From: Chitinophagaceae bacterium BSSC1
Lineage (GTDB): Bacteria; Bacteroidota; Bacteroidia; Chitinophagales; Chitinophagaceae
Assembly (NCBI GenBank): GCA_002256435.1
Contig: NKJC01000001.1
Location: 744,001-808,000 of the forward strand
DNA: 64,000 nt
Direction of reading: 5' to 3'
Shown: piece by piece, positions 8,755-16,107 of the stretch
Position numbering within the stretch: position 1 is the stretch's first letter
Layout of the letters: each line of letters begins with the position of its first letter
Notes under the pieces: model-generated
What the model saw: the letters and a program-made list of their open reading frames with translations, nothing else
Databases searched by the model: none
Told to the model about the DNA's origin: nothing
Translations under genes and position numbers: made by a program

Positions 8755-8820
8755 TAAAAGTATGGGCAGTAAAAAAGCGATACCATGATATTACTCAATA
8801 GGTTAAATGATATTTGTCAT
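8755..8820 (-). promoter_or_regulatory. Promoter of the ccoS-ccoNOQP operon with two FNR-like operators
   Basis: Read on the minus strand toward ccoS: a far palindrome at 8807-8820 (plus strand ATGA-TATTTG-TCAT), a near palindrome at 8785-8798 (plus strand ATGA-TATTAC-TCAA), and a -7-like box TACTTTTA (plus strand 8755-8762). The two TGA-N6-TCA centres are exactly 22 bp apart. If transcription begins about 6 bases past the box, the near site is centred near -41 and the far one near -63, the positions used by FNR-type activators. The same layout recurs upstream of the hemerythrin gene at 11895-11961. Binding is inferred. Confidence 0.72.
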
Positions 8821-8850
8821 GAAATTGTCAACTTGTTTAAACATTGATTC

Positions 8851-11277
8851 CTAATGGTTTGTCTTGTTTAAACCCAATTTCCAAGCCACCAGATTCCCAG
8901 CCCCAAAAGCCACCAATAAAATGCTCATGCTACTTGCTGGCATTAAAATAGCCGCTACCATGGGAGAAAGCAATCCTTGAACCGCAAATCCTTCCCCAAC
9001 AAAATTGTAGAGGATAGAAATGATAAATGCCGCTACCACCAAGATCTTGTTCCATTTGCACATTAATATAAACTTATATAGATTGGGTAACATATCTGCA
9101 TCCATAATGGCATCACTGGCTGGTGTAAACTGGGCGCTGTTTTCAGAAATGGCCAAGCCCACATTGGCCTGACGTAATGCTCCGGCATCATTTAAGCCAT
9201 CTCCCACCATCATTACCGTATGCCCATCTGCCTGAATTTTTTTAATGGCTTCTAACTTGTCTTCAGGTTTTTGGTGAAAGAGAATAGTAGCATTTTCACC
9301 CAATAGGGATTGTAAATAGGCTTTCTCACCAGCATTGTCTCCACTGAGAATGGTAATTGGATACCCCATTTTACCCAATCGCTTTAGCAAAGCAGGTACT
9401 TGGTCTCTATAATGGTTCCTAAAACTGAAACGCCCCAATTGTTCCCCATTAATGGCTATGTGTACCGCTGATTGAAGATTGGAACCAATTGAATCATTGG
9501 TTACAAATAGGGCCGAACCTAATTGTATCAAACTATCTCCCACTTTAGCTTGAACGCCTTTGCCTGGAATCTCCTCAAATCCACTAACCTTGAAACTAGG
9601 GGACTGTTTATCGGTTGCCCATTTGGCTATGGCCTTACTCATGGGGTGCATTGACTGACTTGCCAGAGCGGCAATCTTGGCTTTAGTAGTTGCGTCAATG
9701 GGTTTGCCTTCATATTGAATGTCTTGGTACCTGCCGGTAGTGAGTGTGCCCGTTTTGTCAAAGACTATATGATCTACTTTGGCAATGTCTTCAATGGTTT
9801 CTGCATTTCTTAGATAAAAATGATTTCTTCCCAATTTGCGCAAAACATTTCCGTTGGTAAATGTATTGCTGAGCAAAAGAGAACAAGGGCATGCTACAAT
9901 AAGAACTGCAGTAATTACTTGACCAACTTTTGACGGGTCAACTATCCACCAGTAAATCCCTGCCACAAGGGCGATGGTAAATAAGATCCAAGTAAAATAT
10001 CTACTTAATAAATGCACAAATGAACGCTCATTGTCATTTCTATTTTGTTGCAGCTCTGACCTATTCCATAGCTTTGTTAAATAACTTTGTGCAACTTCTT
10101 TAATCACTAATAATTCTATGTTTCCACCAATTTGTTTGCCTCCTGCATAAACAATTTCACCCATTTCTTTTTCTACGGGCAATGACTCTCCTGTAACAAA
10201 ACTATAATCTATCAAAGCCTTACCCATGGTGAGGATGCCGTCGGTTGGAATCAATTCTTGGTTGTGAATTAAGAGGGTATCATTCAGCACAATATCAGGT
10301 AGGGCAACCGAAGTTGTTACACCATCTTTGATTCTTGAAACGGCAATGGGAAAATAGGCCGTATAGTCTCTTTCAAAACTCAATGATTGATAGGTTTTGT
10401 CTTGCAATACCCTACCAATCAGCATAAAGAAAACTATTCCACTCATAGAGTCAAAATAGCCAGCTCCTGTGCCAGTAAATACTTCATACAGACTTCTTGC
10501 AAATGCAACAACTACCGCCAATACAATGGGTGCATCAATATTTAAAAATCCGTGCTTCATGCTTTTCCAAGCACTGATATAAAACTCAGAAGTACAATAA
10601 AAAAAGACAGGCAAGCTAAGTATAATGTTCATGTATCTGAACGTGCTCATCAAATACTTTTCTTGCGCATCAATGCCTAAGTATTCCGGAAAACTAAAGA
10701 GCATGATATTGGCAAAACAAAAACCGGCCACGCCTAACTTATACACTTTCTGCATATTCAGGCCCGGTTGCTGCTTTTTCAAATCATTAAAACTAATATA
10801 TGGTTCGTATCCAATGGAAGCCAATAATTCAGCCAACTGGCGCATGGATACTTTGTTGTGATCAAAAACTATATCTGCTTCTTTTCTTTCAAAATTTACC
10901 TTAGAAGCAATAACTGCCGGATTCAACCTATGCAGGTTTTCTAACAACCAAAGACAGCTACTACAATGCATTTGCGGCATGTAGAAATTAACATGGGTTT
11001 CTTTATCATTGGTAAAACTGAGTAAGGATGCTTGAATTTTGGTGTCATCTAAAAAGGCAAATTTGTCTTCTCTGACCCTGATTTTTTGACTGGTGCCTGG
11101 ATTATTACTGAGTTCATAATAATCGCACATTCCGGTCTGATTGAGAATCTCAAAGACCATTTTGCAACCGTCGCAGCAAAAAGCTTTGTCCTGAGCCATA
11201 ATGGGCTGATCAGTACAATCTTCTCCGCAATGGTAACAATTCACAACCGGTTCATGCTTAACAGTGGGGTGTGGCAT
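8851..11277 (-). CDS. ccoI: Copper-translocating P-type ATPase of cbb3 maturation (CcoI/FixI)
   Basis: An 808-residue P1B ATPase. The N-terminus has a cysteine-rich metal-binding region (C14, C17, C21, C34, C35, C38), then an HMA domain with C105-S-S-C108. The transport motif is C463-P-C465, phosphorylation is at D507 of DKTGTLTTG, and the hinge has GDGLNDAGAL. This combination is typical of CcoI/FixI, which exports copper to the periplasm for the CuB site of cbb3 oxidase. It lies upstream of ccoS with a 117-base gap that contains the second promoter, so it can be transcribed separately from the structural genes. The start ATG 11277 precedes the first cysteine cluster. Confidence 0.94.
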   Translation of the reverse strand: MPHPTVKHEPVVNCYHCGEDCTDQPIMAQDKAFCCDGCKMVFEILNQTGMCDYYELSNNPGTSQKIRVREDKFAFLDDTKIQASLLSFTNDKETHVNFYMPQMHCSSCLWLLENLHRLNPAVIASKVNFERKEADIVFDHNKVSMRQLAELLASIGYEPYISFNDLKKQQPGLNMQKVYKLGVAGFCFANIMLFSFPEYLGIDAQEKYLMSTFRYMNIILSLPVFFYCTSEFYISAWKSMKHGFLNIDAPIVLAVVVAFARSLYEVFTGTGAGYFDSMSGIVFFMLIGRVLQDKTYQSLSFERDYTAYFPIAVSRIKDGVTTSVALPDIVLNDTLLIHNQELIPTDGILTMGKALIDYSFVTGESLPVEKEMGEIVYAGGKQIGGNIELLVIKEVAQSYLTKLWNRSELQQNRNDNERSFVHLLSRYFTWILFTIALVAGIYWWIVDPSKVGQVITAVLIVACPCSLLLSNTFTNGNVLRKLGRNHFYLRNAETIEDIAKVDHIVFDKTGTLTTGRYQDIQYEGKPIDATTKAKIAALASQSMHPMSKAIAKWATDKQSPSFKVSGFEEIPGKGVQAKVGDSLIQLGSALFVTNDSIGSNLQSAVHIAINGEQLGRFSFRNHYRDQVPALLKRLGKMGYPITILSGDNAGEKAYLQSLLGENATILFHQKPEDKLEAIKKIQADGHTVMMVGDGLNDAGALRQANVGLAISENSAQFTPASDAIMDADMLPNLYKFILMCKWNKILVVAAFIISILYNFVGEGFAVQGLLSPMVAAILMPASSMSILLVAFGAGNLVAWKLGLNKTNH

Positions 11278-11335
11278 GTGTTGAATTTACTGATTATTTA
11301 GGAATAGTAGAAATGAATAATGGGTGATTTGAAAA

Positions 11336-11878
11336 TCAATTGTGGTGCTTAGTAGACAATTTTGGATAGAGTAAACTGCCCTCAATATGAATCCACTGAT
11401 AGATCTTTGTTTCTAGCAAGAACATTTCATTGACACAGTCTTTCCAGTCTTTGTGCCAATCGGGTTGAATATTGTAATCACCCAACAAATGTCTTAGCTT
11501 CTGTAGCAGGTTCACAATCACCTGTTGCCGCTGATGAATAGTTTGCAAAACCGGATTTTGCAAATGCGTCATGTAGGATTTATCCTTATGGTCTTTTTCT
11601 TTGTGTTGTTTAACACTTTTCTGAATAGCAGGAAAAATAATGCCTGATTCTTTTAAGAAGAAATGGCGAATCTCATCGGCCAATTTCATAAATACCAAGT
11701 GAATCAATTCTGACGATGGAATGGATAAATCCTTCCCAAATTGGTTAGATAACAGGAAGTCCTCAATTTTCCTGCAGGAGGTATTGATGGAGGGATGATA
11801 CTCCCTCTGGATGAGGACGCACAATCCATCTGGGCTTAATAGCTCATTGGAAAATGTATCGGACTGATTGAGTAACAT
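11336..11878 (-). CDS. Hemerythrin-domain protein
   Basis: A 180-residue all-helical protein with the histidine/carboxylate spacing of a hemerythrin-like di-iron site: H28, H72-x4-E77 (HFFLKE), H115, E156 and H164-I-E166, the last in HIEGSLLYPK. It resembles the C-terminal domain of the RIC/YtfE/ScdA iron-sulfur repair proteins but lacks their N-terminal ScdA domain. Such domains bind O2 or NO, or help repair Fe-S centres. It is 58 bases upstream of ccoI and behind a promoter nearly identical in architecture to the ccoS promoter, which suggests co-regulation with the oxidase. Exact function is not established. Confidence 0.8.
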   Translation of the reverse strand: MLLNQSDTFSNELLSPDGLCVLIQREYHPSINTSCRKIEDFLLSNQFGKDLSIPSSELIHLVFMKLADEIRHFFLKESGIIFPAIQKSVKQHKEKDHKDKSYMTHLQNPVLQTIHQRQQVIVNLLQKLRHLLGDYNIQPDWHKDWKDCVNEMFLLETKIYQWIHIEGSLLYPKLSTKHHN

Positions 11879-11894
11879 GATTCCTAATTTGATT

Positions 11895-11961
11895 GCAAGA
11901 TAGAAACCTGCAATTGGAACCTAAATGACAGTACTCAACCGGCTACATGATTTTTATCATG
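11895..11961 (-). promoter_or_regulatory. Promoter of hemerythrin gene/ccoI with two FNR-like operators
   Basis: Minus-strand promoter: the far palindrome is the perfect 16-mer CATGATTTTTATCATG at 11946-11961; the near site at 11925-11938 reads ATGA-CAGTAC-TCAA on the plus strand; a -7-like box TATCTTGC lies at 11895-11902. Each element is offset by exactly 3140 bases from its counterpart at 8755-8820, so all internal spacings are identical (22 bp between site centres; 29.5 bp from near centre to box). The bases between the sites also match in part. This is either a duplicated control region or strong convergence. Regulator binding is inferred. Confidence 0.72.
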
Positions 11962-11993
11962 TTTTATACAATGTTTACAGGGATTTCGGGCTA

Positions 11994-12704
11994 TTAATCT
12001 TGCAAATTTGCCGTTCTAATCAGCTCTTTTTGGCGGAGAATCTTAATTTTCTTGCCCTCTAATTCTACCATGCCGTCTTTTTTAAATTCACTCAATAAAC
12101 GGATAGTAGATTCGGTAGCAGTTCCCACTAAATTGGCAATTTCTTCCCTAGACAATCGCACATTAAGGGTTACACCATCGGCTTCGTAACCATAGGTTTC
12201 TTTAATAAACAACAAGGTTTCAGCCAATCTTTCTCTAATGGGTTTCTGTGCTAAGTGCGTTAATTTAACTTCTGCTTTGTGTAACTCATCACTAAGTAGC
12301 TTCATCATCTCAAATGCAAGCCCAGCATCGTTTTTAAGCACGCTAATAAATAACTCTTTTGGTATAAAACAAACTTGGGTGTCTTCTAAAACAATGGCAC
12401 TAGCACTATATCTTTCTCCACTTAATAAGGCTCTATATCCTAATACATCGCCCCCGCGTAACAAACGAATAATTTGTTCCTTTCCATCATCTCCTAAGTG
12501 TGATAATTTCACCTTCCCTTCATTGATGCAATAGACACCAAATGGATAGGAACCTTCATTGAAAAGTGTCTGTCCTTTCTTATAAACGTTGCAAACTTTC
12601 TGTTCGTTTATTTCTGCAATAAATTCTTGTTTGGCTTTACAAAAAACAGAGGTGAAACGTTGATTGCAAGATTGACAAGTGGTGGCATCATGAAAGTGGG
12701 TCAT
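11994..12704 (-). CDS. Crp/Fnr-family regulator with FNR-like cysteines
   Basis: A 236-residue regulator: N-terminal cysteine segment, cyclic-nucleotide-binding-fold domain (about 35-150) with the dimerisation helix, and a C-terminal winged helix-turn-helix (about 165-225, LSREEIANLVGTATESTIRLL). Cysteines C10-x2-C13-x8-C22, plus C112 in DTQVCFIPKELF, parallel the E. coli FNR cluster ligands; C112 falls where FNR has C122 (MVCEIPFETL). An O2-labile Fe-S cluster is therefore likely but inferred. In the recognition helix FNR has E-T-I-S-R and this protein has E-S-T-I-R. It lies immediately upstream of the cbb3 cluster and is the probable activator of the twin-palindrome promoters. The 241-base gap before it shows nothing further. 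Confidence 0.88.
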   Translation of the reverse strand: MTHFHDATTCQSCNQRFTSVFCKAKQEFIAEINEQKVCNVYKKGQTLFNEGSYPFGVYCINEGKVKLSHLGDDGKEQIIRLLRGGDVLGYRALLSGERYSASAIVLEDTQVCFIPKELFISVLKNDAGLAFEMMKLLSDELHKAEVKLTHLAQKPIRERLAETLLFIKETYGYEADGVTLNVRLSREEIANLVGTATESTIRLLSEFKKDGMVELEGKKIKILRQKELIRTANLQD

Positions 12705-12981
12705 GAATAAAAATTAAAAAGTGAAACAAATTTGGCCTTTAGGGGACCATTGAATAACTGCTTGTTTAAGTTTTATACCTAATTACCGAACAAGTTGTAA
12801 ACGGGTGCAAGTTACAGCATTTAAGCAATAACCCTGTTCCAACTTTGACATTGAATGTAAGGAAATGTTCTATTTTACTAAAAAACAGTTGTCAAATTTT
12901 GTTAATTAACTGTTCTTTGCTTCACTGCCTTATTTTTACAGTCTTATGGTGTATTTTAACTGGAATGACAGCCTGAATTTG

Positions 12982-13977
12982 ATGAAAAAGCTGACTTTCA
13001 AGCGTTTTTGGAATGCTTTGAAAGTGTATTCCAGCTTTCAAGTAACTAAATTAACCGGGAAACCGGTACAATGGGGCTACCCTATTTCCATTTCTTTTGA
13101 ACCTACAACTTCTTGCAACCTACGTTGTCCGGAATGTCCCAGCGGTCTTAGGGCATTTACCAGACCCACCGGTATGTTGGAAAAAAGCTTTTTTAAGCAA
13201 ACCATTGATGAGATTCACCAAGAATTGCTATACCTGATTTTTTATTTTCAAGGAGAACCCTATTTGAATCCAGATTTTCTTACCATGGTCCAATACGCCC
13301 ATGAAAAGGGTATATACACGGCTACTTCTACCAATGCACACTATTTAACGGATGAAAAAGCCAAACAAACAGTAGAAAGTGGCTTGGACCGATTGATTAT
13401 CTCTATTGATGGAACTACACAGGAGGTATATGAACAATATCGCGTGGGTGGTAAATTGGATAAAGTTATGGAAGGGGCTCACAACATTGTGAAATGGAAA
13501 AAAGCCCTGAATAGTAAGACTCCTTTTGTTTTTTTTCAATTTTTAGTAGTCAAACCTAATGAACATCAAATTGATCAAATTAAGGCATTGGGTGCAGAAA
13601 TTGGGGTAGACCAAGTTAGATTTAAAACAGCCCAAGTTTATGATTTTGAGCAAGACCCTAATAATTTGGTACCAAGTATAGATAAGTATAGCAGGTATAA
13701 AATGGGGAAAGAGGGAAAAAGAGTGGTCAAAAGTGGCTTGAGCAATCATTGCTGGAAACTTTGGCACGCCAATGTGATTACCTGGGACGGTTTGGTAGTA
13801 CCCTGCTGTTTTGACAAAGACGCCACGCACCAATTGGGCAACTTAAAAACCCAAAGTTTCAAAGAAACTTGGAACAATAGCAATTACCAACAATTTAGAA
13901 AAGAACTGAGTACAAGCAGAAAACAGATTGACATTTGCGCCAACTGTAGTGAAGGCTTGAAAGTATGGGAAGAATAG
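12982..13977 (+). CDS. Radical SAM protein with SPASM domain
   Basis: A 331-residue enzyme if started at ATG 12982 (MKKLTFKRFW); an in-frame ATG at 12946 would add 12 residues. The radical SAM cluster motif is CNLRCPEC (CxxxCxxC) in SFEPTTSCNLRCPECPSG. A SAM-binding strand follows (IFYFQGEPYLNPDF). The C-terminal SPASM region carries CWKLWHANVITWDGLVVPCCFD and ICANCSEGL, ligands for an auxiliary Fe-S cluster. SPASM enzymes often modify peptides or act as anaerobic sulfatase-type maturases, but no precursor peptide or sulfatase is adjacent, so the substrate is unknown. It is a single-gene unit. Confidence 0.9.
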   Translation: MKKLTFKRFWNALKVYSSFQVTKLTGKPVQWGYPISISFEPTTSCNLRCPECPSGLRAFTRPTGMLEKSFFKQTIDEIHQELLYLIFYFQGEPYLNPDFLTMVQYAHEKGIYTATSTNAHYLTDEKAKQTVESGLDRLIISIDGTTQEVYEQYRVGGKLDKVMEGAHNIVKWKKALNSKTPFVFFQFLVVKPNEHQIDQIKALGAEIGVDQVRFKTAQVYDFEQDPNNLVPSIDKYSRYKMGKEGKRVVKSGLSNHCWKLWHANVITWDGLVVPCCFDKDATHQLGNLKTQSFKETWNNSNYQQFRKELSTSRKQIDICANCSEGLKVWEE

Positions 13978-14088
13978 CTGATAAAAGTCATATTCATTTA
14001 TGCCTAATATCAAAGTTCTAAGCAAGTTGTGGACATAACTTTACGCTAAGAATTGAGCCCCGAACCAAAACCCGGATCTTCTAATACC

Positions 14089-14544
14089 ATGGGAATAGAA
14101 AAAGAAATACAAACACTGAATTTTAGAAATGAATATCAGAAAGTGGGTGTGAATATCATATTCACAGCCAACTGGTTTACAGAAAGATTCAAACAAATCT
14201 TGGATGTATATGATATTACCAACCAACAATTCAATATTCTTAGGATTTTACGTGGTAGTAAACGACCATTAAGCACCCTGCAAATAAGGGATCGCATGCT
14301 TGATAAAATGAGTGATACCAGTAGAATTGTAGACCGATTGGTAAAAAAAGAATTGGTTGAAAAAACTGTTTGTGAGGCGGATAAACGATTGGTTGACATA
14401 CGCATAACCGACAAAGGCCTAGCATTATTGATGGAAATGGACAATAGAAACGAGGATACAGACAATCTTTTAAAAGGCTTGAATCCACAGGAAGCAGAAC
14501 AACTCAACCATTTATTAGATAAGCTGCGCGATATTCAACTTTAA
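14089..14544 (+). CDS. MarR-family transcriptional regulator
   Basis: A 151-residue winged-helix regulator starting at ATG 14089 (MGIEKEIQTLNF). An upstream in-frame TTG at 14053 is less likely because the added segment (PEPKPGSSNT) is not family-like. The core shows the MarR order: an N-terminal dimerisation helix, TNQQFNILRILRGS, LSTLQIRDRMLDKMSDTSRIVDRLVKKELVEKT (recognition region), the wing DKRLVDIRITDKG, and a long C-terminal helix. A TAACTTTA box at 14036-14043 is a weak -7 candidate. The ligand and target are unknown; the following hydrolase gene starts 82 bases downstream in the same direction. Confidence 0.9.
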   Translation: MGIEKEIQTLNFRNEYQKVGVNIIFTANWFTERFKQILDVYDITNQQFNILRILRGSKRPLSTLQIRDRMLDKMSDTSRIVDRLVKKELVEKTVCEADKRLVDIRITDKGLALLMEMDNRNEDTDNLLKGLNPQEAEQLNHLLDKLRDIQL

Positions 14545-14625
14545 ACAATGTGCATTACCCCATTTAGTTTGGGGAATCATTCCACATTCCATTTTTGCCT
14601 GAAAACAAGGTTTTATCTTCACGGG

Positions 14626-16107
14626 ATGAAGCTATTTCCCGCATTATGTGCTGCAATGATCTGCAGCTTGTTTTCCGGCAATGCCCAGGTAAAACATTCC
14701 AACAATTATGAATTCAGAGCGGTCTGGGTGGCAACAGTAGACAATATTGATTGGCCCAGCAGCAAAAATTTATCCGTTGCTGAACAAAAAGCGGAGTTCA
14801 TTAAATTGTTAGATATGCACCAACAAAATGGCATGAATGCTGTTGTGGTGCAGATTAGGCCTGCCGGCGATGCTTTATATCCTTCCTCTCTGGAACCCTG
14901 GAGTGAATTTTTAACCGGCAAACAGGGTAAGGCTCCGGTTCCTTATTATGATCCCCTTGAATTCATGATTCAAGAAACACATATTCGTGGTTTAGAATTT
15001 CATGCATGGATGAACCCTTACCGTGCGGTGTTTAACATGAGAACTTCTTCTGTTGCACCTACACATTTAACCAAACTGCATCCAGAATGGTTTTTGGTGT
15101 ATGGAGATAAAAAGTATTTTAATCCCGCATTACCAGAAGTTCAACAGCATACAGCAAGAGTAGTAAAAGATATTGTGAATAGGTATGATATTGACGCCAT
15201 ACATATGGATGATTATTTCTACCCTTATCGCATAGCTGGCAAAGAGTTTCCTGACCAAGCTTCTTATCAATTGTATGGCAATGGCATGAATAAAGAAAAT
15301 TGGCGTAGAAGCAATGTAGATAGCATTATCAAACTCTTGTATCAGACCATTAGAACTACTAATCCACGCGTAAAATTTGGCATTAGCCCCTTTGGTATTT
15401 GGAGAAACAAAAGTCAAGACCCCATGGGTAGTGATACCAAGGGCGGGCAAACCAATTACGATGATTTATATGCCGATATTTTGCTTTGGTTAGAAAAAGG
15501 TTGGATTGATTATGTGGTTCCACAACTCTATTGGGAGCGTGGTCACAAATTGGCTGACTATGATGTGTTGCTTGATTGGTGGAACCAACACAGTTATGGC
15601 AAACAATTATTTATTGGACACGGATTTTATAGAGCAGGTACCAATGCAGCATGGAGAAACCCAACTGAAATGCCTAAGCAAATAGAATTGTTGCGTAATT
15701 ACCCAACCACCCAAGGATCTGTTTATTTTAACAGTAAGGTATTTGAGAAAAACCCCAATGGTTGGAATGATTCCTTGAGAAACAATTATTACTACTACCC
15801 TGCTTTAGTGCCTCCCATGCCTTGGATTGATGACGCTGTTCCTGACCAACCTACCGTTACCAAAAAATCAGGTGGCATGGTGTTGCTAGAGAATAAAGGA
15901 TCAGAAACCATTAAAGCATTTGCTATTTTTATTCTTGACCCAGGCCAACCAGTAAAATTGGTGAACGCACAATTAGTACAATTGGTTGTGAGTGACAAAT
16001 CAGCTTTGTTAGACCTTTCAAAAGTACCAGATACAGAAGGCAAGCGCATCTGTGTGGCTGCCGTTGACAGAAATAATAATGTAAGTCAGTTGTTAGAGTT
16101 GAAATAA
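14626..16107 (+). CDS. Exported GHL10 (DUF187/YngK-type) glycosyl hydrolase-like protein
   Basis: A 493-residue protein starting at ATG 14626 with a signal peptide (MKLFPALCAAMICSLFSGNAQ). The main domain is a TIM-barrel of the glycosyl-hydrolase-like-10 family: FRAVWVATVDNIDWPS, VVVQIRPAGDALYPS, EFHAWMNPYRAV, AIHMDDYFYPY and KFGISPFGIWRN are characteristic, with acidic residues of the MDDY strand as likely catalytic or metal residues. A beta-rich C-terminal segment of about 100 residues follows. Family members are thought to act on cell-wall or surface polysaccharides; the substrate here is unknown. Its TAA abuts the convergent kup stop with no spacer. Confidence 0.9.
   Translation: MKLFPALCAAMICSLFSGNAQVKHSNNYEFRAVWVATVDNIDWPSSKNLSVAEQKAEFIKLLDMHQQNGMNAVVVQIRPAGDALYPSSLEPWSEFLTGKQGKAPVPYYDPLEFMIQETHIRGLEFHAWMNPYRAVFNMRTSSVAPTHLTKLHPEWFLVYGDKKYFNPALPEVQQHTARVVKDIVNRYDIDAIHMDDYFYPYRIAGKEFPDQASYQLYGNGMNKENWRRSNVDSIIKLLYQTIRTTNPRVKFGISPFGIWRNKSQDPMGSDTKGGQTNYDDLYADILLWLEKGWIDYVVPQLYWERGHKLADYDVLLDWWNQHSYGKQLFIGHGFYRAGTNAAWRNPTEMPKQIELLRNYPTTQGSVYFNSKVFEKNPNGWNDSLRNNYYYYPALVPPMPWIDDAVPDQPTVTKKSGGMVLLENKGSETIKAFAIFILDPGQPVKLVNAQLVQLVVSDKSALLDLSKVPDTEGKRICVAAVDRNNNVSQLLELK

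Noticed and set aside
11278..11335. TTGA-AAA-TCAA near the hemerythrin stop as an FNR site for ccoI
   Set aside because: The half-site spacing is 3 rather than 6 bases and it overlaps the gene end, so it does not match the sites found elsewhere in the cluster.
8785..11961. Repeated TGA-N6-TCA palindromes considered as mobile-element ends or a CRISPR-like repeat
   Set aside because: They occur as two promoter-proximal pairs with fixed spacing to a -7-like box, with no transposase, no target-site duplication and no regular array of spacers.
12705..12945. Additional FNR-like palindrome or autoregulatory site upstream of the regulator gene
   Set aside because: No TGA-N6-TCA palindrome is present in this 241-base gap; it is AT-rich with no clear element.
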